NCBI GenBank assembly: GCA_037953625.1
Contig: CM075649.1
Location: 72,943,290 to 73,007,289, forward strand
Direction: 5' to 3'
Source: Crotalaria pallida
Taxonomy: Eukaryota; Streptophyta; Magnoliopsida; Fabales; Fabaceae
DNA length: 64,000 nt
Shown: positions 35,901 to 45,681 of the stretch, piece after piece
Position numbering within the stretch: position 1 is the first letter of the stretch
Layout: every line of letters starts with the position of its first letter
Program-made: the position numbers and the translations under genes
Notes under the pieces: generated by a model
Told to the model about the DNA's origin: nothing
Seen by the model: the letters and a program-made list of their open reading frames with translations, nothing else
Database searches by the model: none

Positions 35901-36018
35901 GAGGAAACTCTGCCGGATTTTCGAAAAACCTTTTATAAGAAATCAAATTCTAAAATGAATTTTCAAACTCTGATTTTATTAAAATTTAAAATTAACTAAT
36001 TAAAGTGAGGATGTTACA
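32903..36018 (+). repeat. 3' LTR of T1, uninterrupted
   Basis: 3116 bp, TGTAACATCC...GGATGTTACA. It gives the empty-site sequence for both elements inserted in the 5' LTR. It holds the hairpin set and TATAAAG (33388-33394), the C/T-rich leader (about 33410-33780), a CCCGAG/GTAAGA donor-like site near 33967, GA-rich DNA expanded relative to the 5' LTR (about 34975-35030), the tandem repeat at 35040-35340, and TTTTACAG/GTACGG near 35640. Confidence 0.93.
35040..35340 (+). repeat. Tandem repeat in T1 3' LTR
   Basis: The same four-unit GATGCGAGCCTGGTAAGGCG array as at 17643-17945, with few base differences. Confidence 0.85.
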
Positions 36019-36641
36019 CTTGGTGTTGCTTGAGGAGGTGGATTATATACAAATAAAGGATATGAGAGATCATAATTTTGTATATCATATATGTTCTTAT
36101 ATTGTGTCTTGTGCTCTTTGTAATAAACACGATTTACAATAATTGAATAAGATTTTGTTTAATATATGTGTTATAAATTTAGTAGTTCTCTAACCCTATT
36201 AAAAATATTTCAAAATTTGAAGCATAAAAAAGATTTATTTGGTTAAATATTTTTTTATTAAGCAAAGGCTATTGCAACGACAATTGTGTTGTTAAAAAGG
36301 AAAATGTGTTTTTGCAACGACATTGTCGTTGCAGAAGACGAAGGTGTTTTGCAACGACATTGTTGTTGCAGAAGCCAAAAGGTTTTTGCAACGACAATGT
36401 CGTTGCGAAACAGATTACTTGTACATAGCTCTTCAGCCCTGTTTAGCAACGACATCTCTTATGCAACCACACATGTCGTTGCTGAAAATCGTTATTTATA
36501 ACAACGAAGAAAGTCATTGCTATACCCTTTTGCAACGGCTTTACCCGCAACGACCAAAGTCGTTGCAGAAAATATTTTTTAAAACGACTTTTGGTTTTTT
36601 GCAACGACTTTTGTCGTTGCAATAAAGGGTTTTTCTTGTAG
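36019..36641 (-). mobile_element. CACTA (En/Spm) transposon end with subterminal hairpins
   Basis: Read on the minus strand from 36641 the sequence begins CACTACAAGAAAAACCC, the standard plant CACTA terminal inverted repeat. Between about 36268 and 36625 lie many GCAACGAC / GTCGTTGC subterminal repeats, most paired as inverted repeats with 4-6 bp spacers (for example GCAACGACATTGTCGTTGC near 36318). Such subterminal repeats bind TNPA-type transposase subunits in En/Spm. 36019-36267 is AT-rich and unrecognised. No transposase gene is in the window; the interior appears to be interrupted by T1. Confidence 0.8.
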
Positions 36642-37535
36642 TGTTTTGAGTCTTTTTTGTGATATTTTTAGTTGTTTGACTTGGTTCCCTTTTGAATTTT
36701 GTCCTCAAACTTTCTGTGATTGGTTTTCATGATTTTAGGGTGCTGAAAAAAATAAAGAAAAAAATTTTAAAAAATAAAAAAAATTTGTTGCCTATTTTGG
36801 TCATGCATGTCTGTTAATGGTGTTCTGTTTAGTGCATGACTGGGGTAACCCATGCTACTTGCATCCCTACAACCCTGAAATTGATAGGACTTATCACAGA
36901 TTAGTTAGACAAAATAGGAACGGAATTAGAGAAAATCAGGACCCCAAAATCCTTCGTTTACTATTTTTTTATCATGGTAGGCTAAACTCTTAGGTTAAAT
37001 CCCTTTGGTAATGTATCACATACTCTTGAGGTTTTGTTCTTAATGCTATTTCGTTTTTATTCACTATTTTCATGCTTATTGATATGTTATGGTTCGCTTA
37101 GTTCCATTCTATAGAGATAATCCATGTGTATGAATGCTTAATTTATGCAAACTCGTAAAATCTCCATGCTTTGGCTTTTATTGCTTAATTTGAGGTTAGG
37201 GTTTTGGAGTGAGAATTGAATTTTCGCTTAGTATTTAGTTCTCACGAGTTGGACAGTGAAGAGGGAAGAAATTGATCTTTTGTGACCGATGATAGAGTTG
37301 TGAACGCGAGCCAAAGGGGTTTATCCGCTTTTCCTTATCTGTTACTTCGTTTTTATTTAATTCTGTTTTGATTCTAGATTTCAACATTCAATACAAAACC
37401 CCCCTTGTTTTCTATGCATACTATGTGTTCGACCTTTTGCTTGATAAGATATTCCTTGGGAGACGACCTAGGAGTCACTTCCTAGTACTATACTTAAACT
37501 GTTTTTATTTGTATCGGGTACGGCCTCGATCAAAT
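36642..37535 (+). mobile_element. Scrambled old Athila fragments, plus orientation
   Basis: 36658-36922 matches the leader and first gag codons of the young Athila element (its 3908-4165), with the start region frame-disrupted. 36923-36970 is a second leader piece. 36971-37535 matches the 3' half of the Athila LTR and ends exactly CCTCGATCA, as the LTR end does. The order (gag start, leader, LTR end) is not that of an intact element. The CACTA end at 36641 abuts leader sequence, so the CACTA inserted into this remnant. A related family is meant; divergence is substantial. Confidence 0.7.
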
Positions 37536-38137
37536 TTGATACATTACCAAAGGGATTTAACCTAAGAGTTTAGCCTTCCATGATGAAATAAGTCAAAAAC
37601 GTGTAGAAAAGGGAAGAGAGAGAAACCCTAGCAGCCACCACAAGCTTGGAGAGCAAAACTAAGCCTTCTCTTAGAGAGAGATTGGGAAAAACGTGGAATG
37701 ATAGATGGCTGCTAGGTCTACACGAATTTGGCTTTTTAAATCACAAAACGGGCCTAAATCATGGGCCAAATCCTAAGGAAAGCTAATCTCTAAATTAAAT
37801 ATAAAAATATCCTATAGATAAAATCTTAATCTTAAAAGATATAAACTAAATCTCAAATAATCCTAAAGATAGATTACAATCTTCACTTCATCATATATCT
37901 ACTCTTCCAAAATTAAATCTTCACTCCCAAAATGTCCAAAAAGCCCTTGTGCCAAATATGATCTGAAAATAATAATAGATTAAATTAGGCTAAATAATCC
38001 AAATTAATTAAAATCCGGAATAATAGTCTAATAAAGTCTAAAATACTAAATCATTCTAAACAATGTCAAGTAGGCACCAAAAATCATCAATGACAGCAAA
38101 ATAAGGCTAAGAATAATGGGAAATATAATGCTCATCA
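37536..38137 (-). mobile_element. Old Athila LTR, 5' half, minus orientation
   Basis: The minus strand from 38137 starts TGATGAGCAT and follows the young Athila LTR through its first half (TTTGGCACAAGG, GGCCCATG, GGTGGCTGCTAGGGTTT) to GGTAATGTATCA. It meets the plus-oriented LTR end head to head at 37535/37536. About 45 bp around GGCTAAACTCTTAGG is present in both orientations (36971-37013 and about 37541-37585). The LTR terminus at 38137 lies directly on satellite, so this Athila copy inserted into the satellite. Confidence 0.75.
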
Positions 38138-39492
38138 CATGTGTCCTTGGAGGTTCTACCAAGTGCAGAATGGTTAAGAGAGTATTTTAAAGGCTTAGAA
38201 TGGTCTAGGAATGTGTATTAGGACTTATAAGAACCATTAGAATGATCCTAAACAAAGCTTGAGTCCCAAGGAGACGTAGAGGGTGTAGCATGAGTTCGTG
38301 GAGGTTCTAAAAAGTGTAAAATGGTTAAGAGAGTATTCTAAACGCTTACAATTGTCTAGGAATGTGTATTAGGACTAAACATTGCTTGGTACCCCAAGGG
38401 ACGTAGAGGGTGTAGCATGAGTCCTTGGAGGTTCTAACAAGTGTAGAATGGTTAAGAGAGTATTCTAAAGGCTTCGAATGGTCTAGGAATGTGTATTAGG
38501 ACTTATAAGAACCATTAGAATGATCCTAAACAATGCTTGAGTCCCCAAAGGACGTAGAGGGTGTAGCATGAGTCCTTGGAGGTTCTAACAAGTGTAGAAT
38601 TGTTAAGAGAGTATTCGAAAGTCTTCGAATTGTCTAGCAATGTGTATTCGGACTTATAAGAACCATTAGAATGATCCTAAACAATGCTTGAGTCCTCAAG
38701 GGACGTAGAGGGTGTAGCATGAGTCCTTGGAGGTTCTAACAAGTGTAGAATGGTTAAGTGAGTATTCTAAAGGCTTAGAATGGTCTAGGAATGTGTATTA
38801 GGACTTATAAGAACCATTAGAATGATCCTAAACAAAGCTTGAGTCCCAAGGAGACGTAGAGGGTGTAGCATGAGTTCGTGGAGGTTCTAACAAGTGTAGA
38901 ATGGTTAAGAGAGTATTCTAAAGGCTTAGAATGGTCTAGGAATGTGTATTATGACTTATAAGTACCATTAGAATGATCCTAAACATTGCTTGGTATCACA
39001 TGGGACGTAGATGGTGTAGCATGAGTCCTTGGAGGTTCTAACAAGTGTAGAATGGTTAAGAGAGTATTCTAAAGGCTTAGAATGGTCTAGGAATGTGTAT
39101 TAGGACTTATAAGAACCATTAGAATGATCCTAAACAATGCTTGAGTCCCCAAGGGACGTAGACGGTGTAGAATGAGTCCTTGGAGGTTCTAACAAGTGTA
39201 GAATGGTTAAGAGAGTATTCCAAAGGCTTTGAATGGTATAGGAATGTGTATTAGGACTTAAAAGAACCACTAGAATTATCCTAAACATTGCTAGGTACCC
39301 CAAGGGACGTAGACGGTGTAGAATGAGTCCTTGGAGGTTCTAACAAGTGTAGAATGGTTAAGAGAGTATTCTAAAGGCTTTGAATGGTATTGGAATGTGT
39401 ATTAGGACTTAAAAGAACCACCAGAATGATCCTAAACAATGCTTGGTACCTCAAGGGACGTAGAGGGTGTAGCATGAATCCTTGGAGGTTCT
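38138..39492. repeat. 151-bp satellite, left part of the array
   Basis: About nine monomers of 151 bp with landmarks GTCCTTGGAGGTTCTAACA, GGTTAAGAGAGTATTC, AGGAATGTGTATTAGGAC and AATGATCCTAAACA. One monomer (about 38360-38385) lacks roughly 25 bp. Monomers differ by a few percent. The array is cut at 39492 by the SIRE element. Confidence 0.95.
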
Positions 39493-41036
39493 TGTAGGAT
39501 TCTCATGTTTTGATGCTAACAATCTCTCTCCAAGCAACAACATTGGCAACAAGCAAGCTACACCACATGAAGATTAGAATTAGGATTTTTATTAATTCTA
39601 TTTCAATGTAATCTTTATTTTTATGCAATGCATCTCATTGGTGTGGGTAGCATAGGTGATTTTAAGAATATTTTAATAATGTTTGATTAAGAGTGAAGAT
39701 ACTTTAAATCTTGATTAAATAGCTCTATTAAAAGTTTTGTGAAAATCCTTTTAGAAAAACCTTGTTTTTATTCAGATTCTGATCAGTTTACTCGAGTAAT
39801 GAGTATTGGGTCACTCGAGTAATTTATGTCATGACAGGTTAATCGAGTAATGGTTTACACATCACTCGAGTAACTTAATCTGACATGTTTTAATCGAGTG
39901 AAGTTATATGGTTTACTCGAGTAATTCAATCAGTGTTTGGAAAATTTTAAAAGGACTTAATTTTCTCTTTCACAAAGATACACATTCATTCTTACAATTT
40001 TCTATACACTTTCAAAAGCAATTCAAGAGCTATTTTTACATCTTTCAAGAGCTATCAAGATTCAACAAAGAACTTTTCATTCTTCACTCTATTTCTCTCA
40101 TTGTTCAAAATATTCTTGAGATCATAATTTTGTTCTTAGTGGTTGTTGAAGATTTGCAATTTGTGATTGCATCATTGAAGTTTCAACACAAGTGAAGAAT
40201 CTCACAAGGAAGACTTTGAGGATCAAATCAAAGCAAGAAAAAAGGATTGGTTGGAAGCATCTTCAAGCAATTAGCAAGGAAATCTAGAATTCTCAAAAGG
40301 GGTAGATTAGATCAAAGTGTTTGGTACACACTTTGAGTTGGGTTTTAAGATAGGAGAACTAAGAATCTAGTTGCATCTTAAAACATTGTAAAATCTACAT
40401 TTGAAGATTTCTAGTGAAGAATCTCTCTTGATTCAAGAGGGGACTGGAGTAGCTTTCAAGTGGGTGAAAGTGAACCAGGATAAATCCTTGTGTCTCTTTT
40501 ATTTTCATTCCTTGTATTGCATTAATTCATTAACAATTGCATTTTTAGGTTAGAATTGGGGTTTTCTTAATTCTACTCATTTGATCTGAAATTGCATGTT
40601 AATATTACTTGAAATTGTTCATATTAATCATTCATAATTTGTTGAATCATCATAGCATTGTTATTCTTGAAGAACTCCATTGAAAACTGAGTTTTAATTG
40701 AATTTTACCCAGTTTACTCGAGTAAAGTTCTTGTCACTCGAGTAATCTGCTATCAGTTTATGAACAATACTCGAGTAGGTTTTCTGTTACTCGAGTGATT
40801 TAAAAATAGCTTTCGTAATACTCGAGTGATTTGTTTAATACTCGAGTGAAATTATTTTTGCTTGCGTATTACTCGAGTGAAGTCTTGAGTTACTCGAGTA
40901 ATCTGACTTGAATTTTTTAAGAAATTTTATTTTCATAAAATCATTCTCTTAGGTGAACGAAAAATTTGTAATAAGGCTTCAATATTCTATTCACCCCCCC
41001 TCTAGACTATATTGAGCCGCTTGTTGCTTTCCAACA
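39493..41036 (+). repeat. 5' LTR of SIRE
   Basis: 1544 bp. A first palindrome cluster (39787-39925) has four CTCGAG and two ATCGAG sites; a second (about 40723-40902) has eight. The 3' end carries CACCCCCCCTCTAGAC, a block shared with S-GAG LTRs. Confidence 0.93.
39787..39952 (+). promoter_or_regulatory. Probable SIRE promoter: ACTCGAGT cluster then TTTTAAAA
   Basis: Four TTACTCGAGTAA-type palindromes plus TTAATCGAGT variants lie directly upstream of TTTTAAAA (39945-39952), which may act as TATA element, followed by a C/T-rich stretch. The same arrangement recurs before the env-like gene at 52141-52384. In the 3' LTR one palindrome remains after a 125-bp deletion. Promoter role inferred. Confidence 0.5.
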
Positions 41037-41038
41037 AG

Positions 41039-41050
41039 TGGTATCAGAGC
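41039..41050 (+). other. Primer binding site, initiator tRNA-Met (SIRE)
   Basis: TGGTATCAGAGC, 2 bp after the 5' LTR. Confidence 0.92.
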
Positions 41051-41101
41051 TCGGACGAAAAATCCGAGCCTTAAAAAGCTTTTTCGAAAAGATCCTTTTA
41101 C

Positions 41102-42899
41102 TTGGAAACAATGGGCTCAATTTCAAATCCTTTTGGTGGTGAAGGAACTTCCATTAATCGTCCTCCACTATTCAATGGTCAGGGTTACGCTTATTGGAAG
41201 GTCCGTATGAAATTTTTTATTCAAGCCATAGATATGGAAATTTGGAACGCCATAGAGAATGGACCTTTTGTTCCTCAAACGAAAGTAAATGATGTTGTTT
41301 CGATCAAACCACAATCGAGTTGGGACAATGATGATAAGAAGAAAGTTGCATTTGATTTAAAAGCTAAAAATATCATCACGTCCGCTCTTTCTTATGATGA
41401 GTTCTTTCGAGTATCTCAATGTGTTGATGCTAAACAAATGTGGGACACATTACAAGTCACACATGAGGGCACTTCGGAGGTTAGAAGAGCTAGGCTAAAT
41501 ACACTCATGCATGAATATGAACTCTTTCGTATGCTACCTAATGAAAACATAGGTGACATGCAAAAGCGGTTCACTCATATCATAAATCATCTTTCTGCAC
41601 TTGGAAAAGTTATTACTAATGGTGAAGTTGTTAATAAGATTTTGAGATGTCTTAGCAGGGAATGGCAACCTAAGGTGACGGCCATTATGGAAGCTAGAGA
41701 CGTGGATCAAATTGACTTAGCAACTCTATTCGGAAAGCTTCAAGAGCATGAAATGGAGCTTGGACGGTTATCCATGAATGAAGATGCCGATAGAAAGAAA
41801 AAGGGGATTGCTCTTAAATCAACTTCAAAATCTCTTAAAGCACAAGAGGAAAACTCTCAAGTGGATGACTCGGACTCCGATATAGATGATGAGACCCTTG
41901 GCTTGCTAGTTAAAAAGCTTGGTAGGTTCTTTAAGAGAAAGGGAAACTTTAATAAGAATAGACAAAGAGATTCTAAGGACTCTCAACCAAGAAATAAGAC
42001 TAACAAGGATCACATCAAGTGTCATGGGTGTGGAAAGCTTGGTCACTATCGATCAAAATGCCCAACTCATTCTAAGAAGTCGGAAGGTGACAACTCTAAG
42101 TTCAACTCATCTAAAGGAAAAAGGGCTTACATAGTATGGGATGAAGAGGAGAGTCAATCAACATCTAGCTCATCGGATGATGAAGAACTTGCAAATCTAT
42201 GTTTGATGACGAAGCTTGATGAAGAGGAATCTTCGAGCATTAAATCAAGTGACAACGTCAATGAGGTAGATTATCTTTCCGATGCTAGCTCTAGTTCTAA
42301 TTCTCCTTCATTCAATGAGTTGTACAATGTGTATGTAGAGATGCATAAAGAGTTGAAGAAACTTGCTAAAATAAATGTTGAAAGAAAGAATTTCATAATG
42401 AAGCAACATGAAAAGATAATTGAACTTCAAAAAGATTTAGAAGAACTTAAGCTTCAAAATGAAACTCTTGAACTCATTTATGCAAACTCTACATGCAATT
42501 GTGAATTGAAATCAAATGAGACTCCATCTTGTGAAAATTGCAAGGCTTTTGGAAAAAGAAGTTTTTAATTTGAATGATCGACTTGCAAGGCTCATGAAAG
42601 GAGATACTTCATTAGATCATTTGCTTTCAACTCAAAGGAACAATAGCAATAGATCCGGTCTTGGCTATACCAAACCTAAGAAACGCAATTATCGCAAAGT
42701 TGGTGGATTTTCAAAGAATAAGATTTCTAAAAACCCAACTTGCCATTATTGTGGGATCTTTGGGCATACCACGAATAAATGTAATATAAAGAAATTTGGT
42801 ATACCAAGCGGAGAATATATTTGGATTGTTAAGGGGACTTCTCCCCATGCTAACAACAAAGGACCCAAGATCACTTGGGTACCTAAGTCAACCAAATGA
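41102..42899 (+). pseudogene. gag: SIRE gag, with a frameshift near 42545
   Basis: Copia-type capsid gene starting MGSISNPFGGEG a few codons in, with NRPPLFNGQGYAYWKVRM (about 18-36), a UBN2-like capsid region to about 235, an acidic Ser/Asp-rich stretch, a CHGCGKLGHYRSKC knuckle at C307-C320, another acidic Ser-rich part and a coiled-coil-like Lys/Glu/Leu stretch (about 415-460). The first frame ends at 42568. The alignment to S-GAG gag continues in another frame from about 42545 (LLEKEVFNLNDRLARL), including a second knuckle CHYCGIFGHTTNKC, to TGA at 42897-42899. One indel near 42545 explains this. Confidence 0.85.
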
Positions 42900-43284
42900 T
42901 ATCTTTCTTGTAGGTGTGTCTTCGAACCAAAGAGCGCAAATGGTACTTGGATAGTGGTTGTTCGAGACACATGACGGGAGACAAAACGCACTTCATGGAA
43001 CTTACTCCGAAAAATGGTGGATTTGTGACATACGGCGACAACAACAAGGGCAAAATTCTAGGAGTCGGGAAGATCGGTAACGTATCTAACCTTGTCATAG
43101 AAAATGTCCTATACGTAGAAGGCTTAGAACACAACTTTCTTAGTATAAGCCAACTATGCGATATGGGCAATTATGTGACTTTTACTCCGGAATTATGCTT
43201 CATTAAGTCTTCTATAGATGATAGTGTTAAGTTTGTTGGTCGTCGCTCTAATAACACTTACTTAATTGATTTGGATGAGATAAC

Positions 43285-44879
43285 TGAGGAAACCGCAATT
43301 GGTGGTTGGAGAGACTTAGGAACCCTAGGAAAACACCTAGAAGGGGGGGTTGAATAGGTGTTGAAGCTACCTTGAAAGATTTTCGAACGAAACAAATCTA
43401 AACAATCAAAACAAATGATTTTTGCAAATTCTACAGCACTTAATCGATTAACCTGCAATTTACTCGAGTAGTACTCGATTAAACTTGAACTTAATCGATT
43501 AAATATGACAGAAAACAGAAAAATCAATTTTTCATTCGAATACGAAAATCAATCAATTCACATGCAAGATCAGAGATTCAGCGGAAATGATTAACACCTA
43601 TATTCTTATTGATTAACCTAGTTATGAAAATGATTTTACCTTTATCAATTTGAACAATCAAAGATTCAATTCAATCAATTATGAAAATCAATATTTCTAG
43701 GTTTTCAACCAAGAACGCAATCAAATGACTTGAATATAAAGAGTAAGGGTTTAGAGATACGACACAGTGATTTATCCTGGTTCACTTTCATCCACTTGAA
43801 AGCTACATCCAGTCCCCTCTTCAACCAAGAGAGATTCTTCACTATGAGGAATTAGAGTTCTCAAATTACAAGTGATTGCCTCACAAGACTCCCTTCTTGC
43901 TAGCTTACAAGAGATAACCGACACCCTTGCCTTGTAATCCTATTGATCTTCTCTCTAATCTAACCTCTACCCCTTGTTGATAATCGACACAACAAGTCTT
44001 CAATTGCTTGATGATAAACCACACACCAAGGCTTCACTTGCTTGATTCACAACCAAGACTTCTTCTTCTTCTTCAATAAGAATGCACTTGCTTGATGATA
44101 AAATCGACACACCAAGACTTCTTGTTTGTTGTAGTGGCTTGCCTTCTTGCAAAGATTACAACACAATAGAAAACACAAAACAATCCTATGAATCTCAATC
44201 AAGAGTTATGACAATTCACCATAAGAGATTCAAAGGTTCTTGATCAAAGAATATAAAAATATGAGAACTTTGATCTTTAGAAAAAGAGAGAGAATAGAGT
44301 GGCTTGATTCTTTGTAAAACTTGTATGAAAATGATTCTATCTCATCACAAATAATAGGAAAAGGTTTATATAGAATACCCAAAAGTTGTAGCACTTGAAA
44401 ACTGTTTTTGAGAAGTGAAAAACGTATTTTAAAAATCAGTTCAGCAGTACTTAATCGATTAAGCAAGTCGTGTACTCGAGTAGTACTCGATTAAGTTATC
44501 ACTTAATCGATTAAGTTGGTACTGTACATGTTCAAAACTTGTTTTCTCAAAATCCAACCTTTCCTTTAAAACCTTTAAGCCACCTATTGAGTCTAGATTA
44601 AGTGAAAACTCAAATTATGATTTAATCATGACTTATGAATGAGATTCACTACCCTCTATAATAATCTACCCAAATAAAAAAACCTATGAAGCTTGAGAGG
44701 CAAAAGATAAAAGAAATACAAATACACTCAAACTTAGGTCTTCATGAGCTTGCTTTCTCTCTTCTTCATTTGATGTTTGTTGTTGCTTGTTGAGCTTGAA
44801 ACTTGATCAACACTTGTAGCTTGTTCAAAAACACTTTGTCATTATCAAAACATTCATCATGTTCATCATGGAACTAACA
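43285..44879 (-). repeat. 3' LTR of S-GAG
   Basis: 1595 bp, differing from the 5' LTR at about two positions (TTTTACC/TTTTCCC near 43639 and ACTATGAGG/ACTAGGAGG near 43845). Confidence 0.93.
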
Positions 44880-44894
44880 ATCTCCCCCTTTTTG
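44880..44894 (-). other. Polypurine tract of S-GAG
   Basis: The complement reads AAAAAGGGGGAGA followed by TT and the LTR start, closely like the SIRE PPT at 54375-54388. Confidence 0.8.
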
Positions 44895-45681
44895 AAAATG
44901 ACAATCCATGTTTTGAAATCACTTGAAGTTGTTGATGCTTGAAACATTTGATCACTTGAGAAGCCTCAATCAATGCTTTAACACTTGAATCCAATTGAGA
45001 TAGAAGCTTGATTCTCCCCCTATCTTAAACAACTTAGCTCAACCTACATAAAAACAACAAAACAACCTTTCTCCAAACAAACATCTAAAAATCATATTAT
45101 ATTTCTCCCATGTTTCAAAACATACCATGTCTCCCCCTTTGAGAAACATTTCATTCAATTCAAAACATCATATTTCTCCCCCTTTGGCATTATCAAAAAG
45201 TAATATATATACCAATTGAAATATAACATCTAAGCCAAGGTAAGAAATCAATGATCAATTCTTCACAACGTTGATACCAATTGAACAAATACAATAGAGC
45301 TTTACTTTGAAATGTGATATCAATTGATAAGAGAATATAACAATGAAATATAATACCAATTGAAAACTAAAAAGATCATAATATCACTTAACAAAGAAGA
45401 TATCAATTGTAAAGAAGAATCAATAATCACAAAAGCATGATAATCAACTAATAATCTCTCAATGATACAAATTGAATTAACTAAACATTTAGAAAAGTAA
45501 TATCAATTGAGAAGATACCAATTAAGATAATATATCAATATCAAATATTACCACTTTGTAGGACATTCACTTGAGATGCAAGTGTGATACCAATTGAAAA
45601 TGTGAACATAGACATTCATAGTTGAGACCAATTGAGAACATGTGTCATTCATTTGCATCTTCAATCAAACCTACAAAACAA
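44895..45681 (-). repeat. S-GAG 3' noncoding region with repeated TCAATTGRTAT motifs
   Basis: AT-rich DNA after the gag stop. Between 45208 and 45635 the plus-strand motif ATAYCAATTGA (minus TCAATTGRTAT) occurs about eight times plus near-copies (CAATTG at 45213, 45278, 45321, 45357, 45413, 45503, 45591, 45628). The minus-strand motif equals the 5' LTR end plus the start of the PBS, TCA/ATTGGTATCA. TGATACCA, the complement of the first eight PBS bases, is exact at 45272-45279 and 45585-45592. No gene here. Confidence 0.75.

Larger units (their letters stand above)
1900..36018 (+). mobile_element. T1: Tekay-like gag-only LTR retrotransposon, with three nested insertions
   Basis: T1 starts TGTAACATCC and ends GGATGTTACA. 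It is flanked by TTTGG (1895-1899) and CTTGG (36019-36023), a 5-bp target duplication with one C/T change. Without its three inserts the element is about 9.2 kb: two LTRs of about 3.1 kb and about 3.0 kb of internal DNA. It has an initiator-tRNA-Met PBS (18646-18657), a gag frame, a long noncoding 3' part, the block TTTCGGGGACGAAATT just before the PPT, and a PPT at 32887-32902. That block plus long LTRs and this gag type is typical of the Tekay (Del) chromoviruses. There is no protease, RT, RNase H, integrase or chromodomain, so T1 would need proteins from a relative. Lineage is inferred. Confidence 0.88.

Noticed and set aside
36258..36625. Overlapping open frames with repeated VVA/TTMSL motifs
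   Set aside because: They are translations of CACTA subterminal GCAACGAC repeats.
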